Below are positions 47,222 to 56,361 of a DNA stretch of 64,000 bases, piece after piece. Position 1 is the first letter of the stretch; each line of letters opens with the position of its first letter. Made by a program: the position numbers and the translations under genes. This DNA is from Paraburkholderia mimosarum LMG 23256 = NBRC 106338 (GTDB taxonomy: Bacteria; Pseudomonadota; Gammaproteobacteria; Burkholderiales; Burkholderiaceae), in the NCBI RefSeq assembly GCF_000739815.1, contig NZ_BBJJ01000016.1:1-64000 (forward strand). The letters are read 5' to 3'. A model generated the notes under the pieces. The model saw nothing but the letters and a program-made list of their open reading frames with translations, did no database searches and was not told the origin of the DNA.

Positions 47222-48385
47222 ATGGAAAAAACTGTACTACTAACGTTTGGAACCCGGCCGGAAGCGATCAAGATGGCGCCTCTGGTCAAGCGCCTGCAAC
47301 GCGAGCCGGGCGTACGGTGTCGGGTATGCGTCACCGGGCAGCATCGCGAGATGTTGGACCAGGTGCTCAGCCTGTTCTCGATTCGACCTGACTTCGACCT
47401 GAACATCATGAAGCGCGGTCAGGATCTCTACGACGTCACATCGACCATCCTGGCGGGTATGCGCGGCGTGCTTTCACAAGAGCAACCCGATCTGGTGCTC
47501 GTGCATGGCGATACGACCACGACGATGGCGGCAACCCTGGCCGCGTACTACAACCGCACGCCGATCGCTCATATTGAAGCCGGATTGCGGACTGGCAACC
47601 TGCTCTCGCCTTGGCCAGAAGAAGCGAACCGGAGGCTGACCGGCGTCCTGGCTTCGCTGCATCTGGCACCCACCGAAGTCGCCAGGGAAAACCTCCTGCG
47701 TGAAGGTGTTTCCGCCAAGTCGATTGCTGTCACAGGCAACACCGTTGTCGATGCGCTGCTGCACGTGCGAGGCCGACTGGCCGCGGAGGCAACGCTGCGT
47801 GAGCAAGCACAACGCGTGCTTCCGAGGCTCGACCCGAAGCGCCGGCTCGTTCTGGTCACGGGCCACCGCAGAGAGAGTTTCGGTGACGGCTTCGAACGCA
47901 TCTGCACGGCGCTCGCGCAAGTTGCAGGGGCATGGCCGGAGGTGGACATCGTCTATCCCGTTCATCTCAACCCGAGCGTGCGTGAACCTGTCAATCGCCT
48001 GCTCACCGGCATTGCGAACGTGCATTTGATCGAGCCACTCGACTATCTGCCGTTCGTAAGCCTCATGGATCGCGCTCATTTGATCCTGACGGACTCGGGC
48101 GGCATTCAGGAAGAGGCGCCCTCGCTTCAAAAGCCCGTGCTCGTCATGCGCGATACGACCGAGCGGCAGGAAGCCGTTGATGCGGGGGTGGTGCGGCTCG
48201 TTGGGACGGAAGTCAGCGCGATCGTGCAGGGCGTGGCGCGCTTGCTGGAGGACGACAAGGCTTACGGGGCGATGAGCCGCGGCAAAAACCCGTATGGGGA
48301 TGGACACGCGTGCGAGCGCATTACGGCTGCGCTGAATGACTGGTGGGGCACCGCAGTTCGCGCGGGTCGGGGACAAGGAGAATAA
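47222..48385 (+). CDS. wecB: UDP-N-acetylglucosamine 2-epimerase (non-hydrolysing)
   Basis: A 387-residue cytosolic epimerase interconverting UDP-GlcNAc and UDP-ManNAc. Family landmarks: [69 protein letters not shown] and [13 protein letters not shown]. The hydrolysing, sialic-acid-type form is not suggested by this pattern. The ATG at 47222 ([13 protein letters not shown]) is 44 bp after wzc, with AAGG upstream. With WecC next, it commits the locus to UDP-ManNAcA. Confidence 0.95.
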   Translation: MEKTVLLTFGTRPEAIKMAPLVKRLQREPGVRCRVCVTGQHREMLDQVLSLFSIRPDFDLNIMKRGQDLYDVTSTILAGMRGVLSQEQPDLVLVHGDTTTTMAATLAAYYNRTPIAHIEAGLRTGNLLSPWPEEANRRLTGVLASLHLAPTEVARENLLREGVSAKSIAVTGNTVVDALLHVRGRLAAEATLREQAQRVLPRLDPKRRLVLVTGHRRESFGDGFERICTALAQVAGAWPEVDIVYPVHLNPSVREPVNRLLTGIANVHLIEPLDYLPFVSLMDRAHLILTDSGGIQEEAPSLQKPVLVMRDTTERQEAVDAGVVRLVGTEVSAIVQGVARLLEDDKAYGAMSRGKNPYGDGHACERITAALNDWWGTAVRAGRGQGE

Positions 48386-48398
48386 GGGCTTGGCTACT

Positions 48399-49637
48399 AT
48401 GAACTTCGAAACGATTTCGGTTGTTGGACTGGGCTATATCGGACTTCCCACGGCGGCCGCGTTCGCCGCGCGCCGCAAGAAGGTCATTGGCGTTGACGTG
48501 AACCAGCACGCCGTCGATACGATCAACCGCGGCGCCATTCATATTGTCGAGCCGGAACTCGACATGCTCGTTCACGCAGCGGTATCGCAGGGTTATCTGC
48601 GTGCAACGACGAACCCGGAACCTGCCGATGCATTTCTTATCGCAGTTCCGACGCCATTTGCGGATGGCCACAAACCGGACCTTTCATACATCGAAGCGGC
48701 GAGCCGCGCCGTGGCGCCGGTATTGAAAAAGGGCGACCTGGTGGTGCTCGAATCGACTTCACCCGTTGGTGCTACTGCGAGAATGTCCGAGTGGATGGCG
48801 GAGATGCGACCGGACCTCACTTTTCCGCAGCAAATGGGAGATGCGTCCGACGTGCGCGTTGCCCATTGTCCCGAGCGCGTATTGCCCGGGCACGTGATTC
48901 GCGAACTGGTCGAAAACGATCGTGTGATTGGCGGCATGACAGCGCGCTGCAGCGAGGCGGCGCGCGAACTCTACCAGGTATTTGTGCGTGGCGAGTGCAT
49001 CATCACGGACGCTCGAACGGCTGAGATGTGCAAGCTGACCGAGAACTCGTTCCGCGACGTGAATATTGCATTTGCCAATGAGCTTTCGCTGATTTGTGAC
49101 CGGCTGGAGATCAACGTGTGGGAATTGATCAAGCTGGCAAACCGGCATCCACGCGTGGATATCCTCCAGCCGGGGCCGGGCGTGGGCGGGCATTGCATCG
49201 CCGTTGACCCGTGGTTCATCGTGGACTCGGCGCCAGAGCAGGCTCGACTCATTCGTGCGGCGCGTACGGTGAACGATGACAAACCAAATTGGGTTGTCGA
49301 GCGTGTGGAGCGAGCAGCGAAGCGCTTCAGGGAGCCGTTGATTGCGTGTCTCGGTCTCGCATTCAAGGCGAACATCGATGATTTGCGTGAGAGCCCTGCG
49401 GTTGAGATTGCGAACGAACTGGCCGACCGGTTCCCGGCGCAAGTTGTTGCTGTTGAGCCGAATATTCAAAAACTTCCGCCAGACCTGGAAGGACGTATCG
49501 GGCTTTGCGATCTACGTACCGCGATGGCTGAAGCCGATGTGATCGTTATTCTTGTTGATCACGCGCAATTCAAGCAAGTCGATCCGATTCGGTTGCAGAC
49601 GAAGGTGGTGATTGATACGCGCGGGGTGCTCGCGTGA
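48399..49637 (+). CDS. wecC: UDP-N-acetyl-D-mannosamine dehydrogenase
   Basis: A 412-residue NAD-dependent dehydrogenase that oxidises UDP-ManNAc twice to UDP-ManNAcA. N-terminal Rossmann motif VVGLGYIGLPTAAAFA; middle-domain ENSFRDVNIAFANEL; catalytic Cys266 in PGPGVGGHCIAVDPWF. The GGHCIAVDPWF form and the NIAFANEL form separate WecC from UDP-glucose dehydrogenase. Start is ATG at 48399 (MNFETISVVGL); a TTG nine bases earlier is better spaced from GGAG and is an alternative. Directly follows wecB. Confidence 0.94.
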   Translation: MNFETISVVGLGYIGLPTAAAFAARRKKVIGVDVNQHAVDTINRGAIHIVEPELDMLVHAAVSQGYLRATTNPEPADAFLIAVPTPFADGHKPDLSYIEAASRAVAPVLKKGDLVVLESTSPVGATARMSEWMAEMRPDLTFPQQMGDASDVRVAHCPERVLPGHVIRELVENDRVIGGMTARCSEAARELYQVFVRGECIITDARTAEMCKLTENSFRDVNIAFANELSLICDRLEINVWELIKLANRHPRVDILQPGPGVGGHCIAVDPWFIVDSAPEQARLIRAARTVNDDKPNWVVERVERAAKRFREPLIACLGLAFKANIDDLRESPAVEIANELADRFPAQVVAVEPNIQKLPPDLEGRIGLCDLRTAMAEADVIVILVDHAQFKQVDPIRLQTKVVIDTRGVLA

Positions 49638-49676
49638 GCGAAGCATTTGTTACTCCATCGCTCAGTCGAGCCGCAA

Positions 49677-50993
49677 GTGGATAAATTCGTATGCTCGCGA
49701 CGAGTTCCTGGTGAAACGGGGAGTGCGGCGCGAGCGCCGCGGCTTGGCCGTAACCTGTTCGCGATGATCGCTTGGCAGGTCGGCAATTACCTCGTGCCGC
49801 TGGCGACGTTCCCGTATCTCACGCGCATTCTTGGGCCGTCGAATTTCGGCATCCTGGGTTATGCGTCTGCTATCGCCGTCTATGGCGTGCTCTGGACGGA
49901 TTGGGGCTTCAACCTCAGCGGGCCGCGCGCGATCGTCGAACGTCGCGGCGATAAGGATGCCGTCAACGATCTGATCTGGTCAGTCATTTTTGCGAAGGCG
50001 CTGCTTTGTCTTGTTTCCCTGCTCGCTTTGGGTGTCGCGATGCGCTTCGATAGACACGCCGCCACGGCAATACCTGTCGTACTGGTGTCGTGGATTGCCG
50101 TCGTCAGCAATGTGTTCACGCTCAATTGGGTTTTGCAGGGACTGGAGCGCTTCTCCCTGTTTGCGGTCGTATCGCTGGCGGGCCGCTTCGCGACGCTGCC
50201 GCTGATCTTCGCGTTTGTCAAATCAGCTGATGACATCGCGCTCGCTGCAGCGATCCAGGCATTTGCCCCGTGCATGACGGGGCTCTTCTCGCTGCTGATG
50301 GTACAAAGGCTCGGGCTTCTGGGTCGTCCGGGACGAGCCTGGCGCTCGGCGGCGCGTCGCCTGAGAGAGGGTGTCGATATGTTCTTGTCGACGATTTCGG
50401 TCAGTCTGTTCGGAGTGACCAATACCGTGCTTCTCGGTGCGCTAGGCGATCCTTACCAGGTGGGACTCTACGCGGCCGCTGATCGCCTCAAAACGGTGGG
50501 AAACATGGTGCCTGCCCAGATCAATTCGGTGCTGTATCCGCGTGTGTCGGCGCTAATGCTCGACAGGCCTATGTCGGCGGCCAGGCTCACGGCGCTTGGT
50601 GCTGTCGCGACACTCGCCATCACGGGCGTGGGCGTGCTTGCTGTCACTGCGCTCTCTCATTACGTGACTAGCGTGCTTCTCGGGCCCGACTTCGGCGCGG
50701 CGGCGCCTGTGTTGACGCTGCTTTGCATCGCGACCATTTTCGGCAATCTCGCCTATCTGCTCGGCCTCCAGGTGCTGGTTCCATTCGCGAACGGTAAGTT
50801 AAGGTCGGTCGTCATGCTGCTCGCGGGCGTGCTCAACATCGGATTGTCATTCGCGCTGATTCCTCGCTTCGGTGCGCGCGGCGCCGGGTGGGCGTTTCTA
50901 ACCGCCGAGGCGGTGATCCTCGCGGTGTTCGTCATGGTCATCGTGGGGTCGCCCCGTATGCGGGCGCATTTCACTCAATTGCTGAGGGCATGA
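49677..50993 (+). CDS. wzx: Wzx-type polysaccharide flippase
   Basis: A roughly 438-residue multi-helix membrane protein of the MOP/PST family that flips lipid-linked repeat units to the periplasmic face. The first helix region reads MIAWQVGNYLVPLATFPYLTRILGP, the usual N-terminal signature of Wzx, and about twelve hydrophobic segments follow. The start is uncertain: GTG at 49677 (giving MDKFVCSRRVPGE) and TTG at 49647 are both in frame, and neither has a strong ribosome site. The GT25 gene begins at the base after its stop codon. Confidence 0.86.
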   Translation: MDKFVCSRRVPGETGSAARAPRLGRNLFAMIAWQVGNYLVPLATFPYLTRILGPSNFGILGYASAIAVYGVLWTDWGFNLSGPRAIVERRGDKDAVNDLIWSVIFAKALLCLVSLLALGVAMRFDRHAATAIPVVLVSWIAVVSNVFTLNWVLQGLERFSLFAVVSLAGRFATLPLIFAFVKSADDIALAAAIQAFAPCMTGLFSLLMVQRLGLLGRPGRAWRSAARRLREGVDMFLSTISVSLFGVTNTVLLGALGDPYQVGLYAAADRLKTVGNMVPAQINSVLYPRVSALMLDRPMSAARLTALGAVATLAITGVGVLAVTALSHYVTSVLLGPDFGAAAPVLTLLCIATIFGNLAYLLGLQVLVPFANGKLRSVVMLLAGVLNIGLSFALIPRFGARGAGWAFLTAEAVILAVFVMVIVGSPRMRAHFTQLLRA

Positions 50994-51827
50994 ATGTCAG
51001 CGAGATTTCCGGTCATGATTGTTTCGTTGAAGCGCTCGGGGCGACGAGAGCGCATCGCGGAAGCGATGTCGACGCATGGCGCGCATTTTTCCTTTATTGA
51101 CGCGATCGACGCACGATGTTTCGGGAACGGCGAACTCGCGCGTCTCTACGATGACGCCGCGGCGCGCGCACGCTATGGCAGATCGCTGAGCTGCGGCGAG
51201 GTGGCATGTTTCCTCAGTCATCGACGGCTTTGGCAGGACATCGCGAGTGGCGGCAGGAGCACAATCGTGCTCGAAGATGACGCCCTGATGGATCCTGCGT
51301 TCTTCACGAAGGTGCTGAATTGGCGCGAAGACATGCTCGCAGACATGGCTGACGTCGTGCTGTTGGGCCAATCGAAGCTTAGCCGCTCGCGCGAGGCACG
51401 AGAGTATCTCTACGAGCCGCTGAAACGCTCCCGTCAAATCGACGGCATGCGCATCGGTACTCCGTTTAAGCAATGGACATCGGGTGCGGTCGGCTACTGG
51501 ATTTCCCCGCATGGCGCCATGCTCGCACTGGCTCATACGGAGGGGCCAGTGCGGGCGCTGCTCGACGATTGGCCGTGGCATCGTGACGACGGTGCCATGC
51601 GCATCAAGGAACTGCGGCCTTACGTGGTGTGGGAGGCGTTCGAATCCATAGCGAGCGACCTCGAAGGCGAGCGCAGCCAACTTACCCCATCGAGAGTACG
51701 ATGGCGCGATTGCTTGCTGGAGCCCATCCGCGTTGGGCGGCTCATCGCGCGCTGGAGTGTCGCGGCCACGATTCGCGCCGCCGAGTCGATCGGCAGTGGT
51801 GGCAAGAAGCAGGACTGCACGCGATGA
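50994..51827 (+). CDS. Family 25 glycosyltransferase (LOS/LPS-type)
   Basis: A 277-residue soluble glycosyltransferase of GT25, a family with beta-galactosyl- and glucosyltransferases of lipooligosaccharide. Recognisable pattern: VMIVSLKRSGRRERIAEAM at the N-terminus, LSCGEVACFLSHRRLWQDI, and the nucleotide-sugar/metal site VLEDDALM. The donor sugar is not predictable. Its stop overlaps the polymerase start by ATGA (51824-51827). A GT25 enzyme inside a Wzx/Wzy repeat-unit locus is unusual, since most are in lipid-A-core or LOS loci. Confidence 0.85.
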   Translation: MSARFPVMIVSLKRSGRRERIAEAMSTHGAHFSFIDAIDARCFGNGELARLYDDAAARARYGRSLSCGEVACFLSHRRLWQDIASGGRSTIVLEDDALMDPAFFTKVLNWREDMLADMADVVLLGQSKLSRSREAREYLYEPLKRSRQIDGMRIGTPFKQWTSGAVGYWISPHGAMLALAHTEGPVRALLDDWPWHRDDGAMRIKELRPYVVWEAFESIASDLEGERSQLTPSRVRWRDCLLEPIRVGRLIARWSVAATIRAAESIGSGGKKQDCTR

Positions 51828-53146
51828 GTGCCTCGGCAATCCAGATTCGCGAATCACGTACGGGTACATGGGACAGTTCATCGAGATCGATGATCTGGCT
51901 CGTCCTTGTGGTCGGTATCGCGCTGTCGCCGCTTGCTGACTTCCTTTCGGCATACACGCTGAAAGGGCAGGTCGGTGGTGACATGGGCGCGCGCTATTCG
52001 CTCTACGTACGAGGCGCGATGGTCGCTGGTCTGGTTGCCGCGATGTTGCTCAGCGGTCGGATACGGCTCTCCAGCTGGCGCATTTGCCTCCTCGCGTTGG
52101 TGACGGTCGTCATGTCGTTCGCCTCGCTGGCGCTCGACGGAATGACCAGTGGGGAATTCATTGAGCAAGTTATTGCAATTGCCAAGGTCTTTTCCCTCTT
52201 CGTCTATGTCGCGGCATTCTCTGAACTTAAGGACACGCAGCTGGAAAAGGTCGAAGCCCTGATGCGCCTGACCCTGTTGGTGTACGGCGTCGCGATACTC
52301 GCAGGCGCTGTGTTCTCGATCGATATGTTTCGCAGCTATCGGGGCGAGACCCACATCCGCGCGGGCTACAAAGGCATCATCTACGCGCAGAACGAAGCGT
52401 CGGCATTGCTGCTCTCAGGGCTGGCCATGGCCTACCTACAAGTTCTCCGGCATGGCTGGAGTTCAGGGCGGGTCGGGTTGGTCGCGACACTGATCGCGGC
52501 GGCGTTCCTGCTCGGTACGAAGGGCGCGCTGGCTGCTGGTTTTAGTGTCATCGCGGCATATTCCTACTCGCGATACGGTGTCGTCAAGGCAACGGCCCGG
52601 CTCGCCCTCGTTGTCGCGCTGATGCTAGTGGCGGCGGTCTCAGTCTATTTTATCGTGCCGTCCGTGCGCCAAGCGGTCGATCTCAGCATTCAGTATTTCA
52701 GCTATCAAAACGATCATGCGGGCAGCGGCAGAATTGCGACGGTGATTATGTCTGGCCGTAACATGAAGTTCTCGAACGTATGGGATGAGCTCGCCAGTCG
52801 AGACTTCCTGCCTCTGCTCACGGGCGGTTACCCAGCTGTTCGATACCTCATTGAAATAGACGGGCCAGATCTTGCGCTAATAATGGGAATTCCTGTCTTC
52901 TGCTTGTACGTGCGGGATCTTCTCGGGTTGTACGTACGGTCCGGCGACGGACCTATCGCGCATTACGGAAGATATTTCTTCGTCTTGCTGGTTCTGATCG
53001 CCTGCTCCGCTGGTCATGTGCTGACTTCCGCAATCGTCGCACCTTTTCTCGCCATGATCTCGGACCTCGTCCGGCGATGGTCCGACGTGGAGTGCGGGTC
53101 GGTTGCAGAAAGCGATGAACGAAAGAAAACGGAGCGCGTGTCATGA
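51824..53146 (+). CDS. wzy: Wzy-type polysaccharide polymerase (O-antigen polymerase/ligase-like)
   Basis: A 440-residue polytopic membrane protein with about 10-11 hydrophobic helices and a large periplasmic loop (about 285-350, containing YFSYQNDHAGSGRIATVIMSGR), the layout of Wzy polymerases and WaaL ligases. Primary sequence is poorly conserved, as is normal for Wzy, so identification depends on topology and location between the flippase and glycosyltransferases. The ATG at 51824 (MSASAIQIRES) overlaps the preceding stop; the last bases overlap the GT4 start by ATGA (53143-53146). Confidence 0.8.
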   Translation: MSASAIQIRESRTGTWDSSSRSMIWLVLVVGIALSPLADFLSAYTLKGQVGGDMGARYSLYVRGAMVAGLVAAMLLSGRIRLSSWRICLLALVTVVMSFASLALDGMTSGEFIEQVIAIAKVFSLFVYVAAFSELKDTQLEKVEALMRLTLLVYGVAILAGAVFSIDMFRSYRGETHIRAGYKGIIYAQNEASALLLSGLAMAYLQVLRHGWSSGRVGLVATLIAAAFLLGTKGALAAGFSVIAAYSYSRYGVVKATARLALVVALMLVAAVSVYFIVPSVRQAVDLSIQYFSYQNDHAGSGRIATVIMSGRNMKFSNVWDELASRDFLPLLTGGYPAVRYLIEIDGPDLALIMGIPVFCLYVRDLLGLYVRSGDGPIAHYGRYFFVLLVLIACSAGHVLTSAIVAPFLAMISDLVRRWSDVECGSVAESDERKKTERVS

Positions 53147-54240
53147 CCAAAGCAATTTGCGTACTGCATGTTGGTCCGGGATACGGGCAGCGAGGCGGTG
53201 TCGCCTCCGTGCTCGAGGAGTTGCGGGCAGCGAAGACGATGTTCGAAGAGAACTCGATTCGGGTCGCATTCTTCGAGACCCGTGGCTTTAAGACGACAAA
53301 GGACAGACTGTTGTTCCTTCTGTTGGATCTGCCGCGATTTTTTCTGCGTGTGTGGAATGATGTTGACGTCATCCACTTTCACGTGTCTGCGCGCGGTTCG
53401 GCGCTGAGAAACCTGATGCTATTTCGGGCCACGCGCATGCTGCGACGAAAGGTGATATTTCACTGGCACTCGAACAACCTGACCGAATGCATTGAGCGGT
53501 CGAACGGATGGTTCAAGGCAGCTCTGCGGGAGTTTATAGAGTCGTCCGATGACGCCATTGGTGTATCGACAGAAATGGCCACGGACATCCGCCAATTCAG
53601 AAAGGGAGCGAGTGTTCGTGTGATCGGCAATTGCGCGCGCAATGCGGAGCAGGTTGCATTGCAAGGGCCGGCGAGAGCGATTGACGCGCGTCATTTACAG
53701 CCATACGTTGCGTTCTCTGGTCGTTTCGTCGAGGAGAAGGGGTTGCGTGACATGTTTGCCGCTATCGCCATCCTCAAGAAGAAGCAGCGGCACATCCATG
53801 TGAAACTCGCGGGGGCAGGTGAAAAGGATCGGTGGGTAGACCTGGCGCAGCAGCTTGACATCGTGGACTGCGTTTCGTTTGCAGGCTGGCTGACCGGCGA
53901 CGGTCTGATGGACTTCTACCGTAATGCGCGGGCGTTCTGCCTGCCTAGCCACGGCGAGTCGTTCGGCCTATCGACGCTCGAAGCGATGCTTTGCGGTCTT
54001 GCGGTCGTCGGAACAAGGACGGGTGGATTCCTCGATCTTGTCAAGGAAGGGGAGACGGGATATCTGGTTGAAACGGGTAATGCAGCGAAACTTGCCGAAG
54101 CGCTGGAGCGGGTTCACGACGACCCAGGGGCGGCTTGGCGGATGGGTGAGGCGGGGCGCCAGTACGGCCTCGCGCGTTACTCGTTCAAAAGCGTGTGCGC
54201 GCAGTACATTTCTTGCTATCGAGAACTGCGATCGCCTTGA
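53143..54240 (+). CDS. Family 4 glycosyltransferase
   Basis: A 365-residue GT-B retaining glycosyltransferase. N-terminal acceptor domain begins ICVLHVGPGYGQRGGVASVLEEL, with the glycine-rich loop typical of GT4. The C-terminal donor domain contains VAFSGRFVEEKGLRDM, VKLAGAGEKDRW and the E-x7-E element ESFGLSTLE. Donor and linkage are unknown. Translationally coupled to wzy by an ATGA overlap. Presumably adds one sugar of the repeat on the cytosolic side. Confidence 0.9.
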   Translation: MTKAICVLHVGPGYGQRGGVASVLEELRAAKTMFEENSIRVAFFETRGFKTTKDRLLFLLLDLPRFFLRVWNDVDVIHFHVSARGSALRNLMLFRATRMLRRKVIFHWHSNNLTECIERSNGWFKAALREFIESSDDAIGVSTEMATDIRQFRKGASVRVIGNCARNAEQVALQGPARAIDARHLQPYVAFSGRFVEEKGLRDMFAAIAILKKKQRHIHVKLAGAGEKDRWVDLAQQLDIVDCVSFAGWLTGDGLMDFYRNARAFCLPSHGESFGLSTLEAMLCGLAVVGTRTGGFLDLVKEGETGYLVETGNAAKLAEALERVHDDPGAAWRMGEAGRQYGLARYSFKSVCAQYISCYRELRSP

Positions 54241-54269
54241 ATGATCGGTGAATTTAGTTTGAACTACAC

Positions 54270-55100
54270 ATGAATTTTACGTCGTTTTGTTTATCGCGCT
54301 TTAGTCTGTGCGGAAGGACGCTATTCGCGTGCGCGCTGGCGATGCCGGGCTTCGTGAGCGCCACGCCGCCGACAGACGACTCTAAATGGAGACAAATGGC
54401 TGAAGTCGACTGGCGCGACGGATTGAGCGGCGCGGTGTCGCCTCAAGCGAATCCCGGCGACATCGAGACCGTGCCCGATCCGGACGATGCGCCGCGGCAG
54501 GTCTTGAGAGCGACGATCGCGCGTCACGAAAGCTTCACGAATGTTGCTAATGGCACGCCGCGGGCCGAAGTGCTGTTCCGCGAGCCAGCGACGTTCGCGC
54601 AGCGCTCCGATTATCTCGTGCGCTGGAGTACCTACATTCCGCGAGGTTTCGAGTTCGATGCGAAGCAAATGGTGATCATTTCTCAGATTCACCAATCGGC
54701 GAGGCAGGGTGGGCCGACGGTTGCACTGGCTTTGCTCGGGACAAGCTATTACGTATCGACGCGTGGCGGAATGCAGGTGCAGAAGATAACCGCCAGAGAA
54801 AAAATATGCTGCGCCGATGATGACAGGGGGAAGTGGGTCCACTGGACCCTTCGTTATATCCCGGACGACTCCGGAAAACAGTCGCTAACTCAGCTATGGA
54901 AGAACGATGAGCTTGTTTTTGGTTCCGAGAAGATCGCCAATGCCTATCCAGGCGACCAGAATGCCTATTTGAAAATAGGTTTGTATAAGGCCGGCTGGCA
55001 AAGAGAGCCATCCGACGCGGAAGTGCAAACCTTGTTCTATGGTCCTGTATCAATTCGCAAGCGCCAGGTTGAATTTTTGGAACACGCAAAGCATGAGTGA
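54270..55100 (+). CDS. Secreted polysaccharide-lyase-like protein (heparin lyase/PF14099 type)
   Basis: A 276-residue exported protein with a Sec signal peptide (cleavage near Ala31, PGFVSA/TPP) and no lipobox. The mature part resembles the PF14099 polysaccharide-lyase jelly roll: GTPRAEVLFREPATF, MVIISQIHQSARQGG, KWVHWTLRYIPDDSG and AYLKIGLYKAGWQ fall in the order of that family's conserved blocks. The predicted action is beta-elimination at a uronic-acid linkage in the periplasm. GC content is lower and no ribosome site is clear before the ATG. It overlaps the next gene by 8 bp. Substrate and activity are untested; a non-catalytic role is possible. Confidence 0.72.
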   Translation: MNFTSFCLSRFSLCGRTLFACALAMPGFVSATPPTDDSKWRQMAEVDWRDGLSGAVSPQANPGDIETVPDPDDAPRQVLRATIARHESFTNVANGTPRAEVLFREPATFAQRSDYLVRWSTYIPRGFEFDAKQMVIISQIHQSARQGGPTVALALLGTSYYVSTRGGMQVQKITAREKICCADDDRGKWVHWTLRYIPDDSGKQSLTQLWKNDELVFGSEKIANAYPGDQNAYLKIGLYKAGWQREPSDAEVQTLFYGPVSIRKRQVEFLEHAKHE

Positions 55101-56361
55101 TCGTTTTGAACCGAAAGAAGAAAGAAGTATCTGCCGCGATCGACCGATTGTAGCGGGCAGCAAAATAACCTATGAGGAGGAAGCGGATCAGGTTAGGGCG
55201 ATCTGTGACGTGCTCCTGCATGGAATCAGAAGTGAGGACTACCGCGGTTACGATCCCTACGACGCGCTAAACAGCGCCGTGTTTGCGTCACTCGGAGGCA
55301 AGCGCTTTCGGTTTGCGATGATTGCCTGGCAGCAGTTGCATAGACGTAGTCCGGTCAATTTCAGGCCACTCTGCGGAATCAGAAAAGAGCGGAATCCAAA
55401 GGGAATTGCATTGATGGTTCTCGGATTGATCGAACGCTTCCAGCAGACTACGAGCGGTCGCGATCTCGACGAGGCAGTCAGGTTGGGCGATTGGTTGTTG
55501 TCCCGGCGGGCTGATCGACAGGAATGGCCGTACAGCTCGTGGGGCTACCACTTCCACTGGGCCGCGCGAGCGTTCGACGTACCGCTCGGCAAGCCGAATG
55601 CTATTACGACTTGCTATGTCGTGCGAGCGCTTCTCGCGCTGTGGCGTGCCACTGGCGAGCACCGGTTTATCGACAGTGCTGTAGACGCGGGAAAATTTCT
55701 GCAAACGCTGTACACGGTTCAGCAAGACACGGCGTTCTACCGCTATGTGCCCGGTGAGGGTGCGATGGTTCACAACGCCAATCTTTGGTCAGCTGCGATT
55801 GTCGCATCGACGGCCAGTCTTGAGGGCGATGTTGCCGCATGCGAGCAGGCGTTGCTCGCAGCGCGTCATTCGGCCCGTGCGCAGGCCGCGGACGGCGCGT
55901 GGCGGTACGGGGAGCGCAGTCACCACGCGTTCGTCGACGGATTCCATACGGGCTATAACCTGGAGGCACTTTCCGCTCTGCAGGGTGCATTGAACACGCG
56001 CGAGTTCGATCAGGTCGTGGATCGAGGCATTGGGTTCTATCGGCAGGCATTTTTTGAGGCGACCGGCGACGTGAAGTACTACGCCAACCGGATGTATCCG
56101 CTCGACATGCATTCGGTTGCGCAAGCTCTTATTACGCTACTGCGCGTCGGAGGAACGGACGAAGATCATGAGCTTGCGCGGCGGGTCATCCATCGTTCGA
56201 TCGAACGTCTCTATCTGCGAAACAAGGGACGCTTCGTCTATCAAAGGGGCCGCTATTTTTCCAATACGGTGGATTACATGAGATGGACTCAGGCGTGGGC
56301 CTTCTACGCACTGAGTCTTTACAGCGCCGACGTTGCGCGGCGCGGGCGAGACGCGCAATGA
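55093..56361 (+). CDS. Unassigned alpha/alpha-toroid protein of the polysaccharide locus (VpsJ-like)
   Basis: A 422-residue soluble protein without signal peptide or membrane helix. Repeated helical hairpins with aromatic and Gly-rich loops (YDPYDALNSAVFA, WPYSSWGYHFHW, TTCYVVRALLALWRATGEH, YNLEALSALQGAL, YPLDMHSVAQAL, WTQAWAFYALSLY) suggest an (alpha/alpha) barrel like those of glycoside hydrolases, uronyl lyases or glucuronyl epimerases. It recalls proteins annotated near VpsJ of Vibrio exopolysaccharide loci; no enzyme activity is known to me. The ATG at 55093 overlaps the lyase-like gene, and its stop overlaps the GT26 start (ATGA, 56358-56361), so it is an integral operon member. Confidence 0.7.
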   Translation: MSDRFEPKEERSICRDRPIVAGSKITYEEEADQVRAICDVLLHGIRSEDYRGYDPYDALNSAVFASLGGKRFRFAMIAWQQLHRRSPVNFRPLCGIRKERNPKGIALMVLGLIERFQQTTSGRDLDEAVRLGDWLLSRRADRQEWPYSSWGYHFHWAARAFDVPLGKPNAITTCYVVRALLALWRATGEHRFIDSAVDAGKFLQTLYTVQQDTAFYRYVPGEGAMVHNANLWSAAIVASTASLEGDVAACEQALLAARHSARAQAADGAWRYGERSHHAFVDGFHTGYNLEALSALQGALNTREFDQVVDRGIGFYRQAFFEATGDVKYYANRMYPLDMHSVAQALITLLRVGGTDEDHELARRVIHRSIERLYLRNKGRFVYQRGRYFSNTVDYMRWTQAWAFYALSLYSADVARRGRDAQ

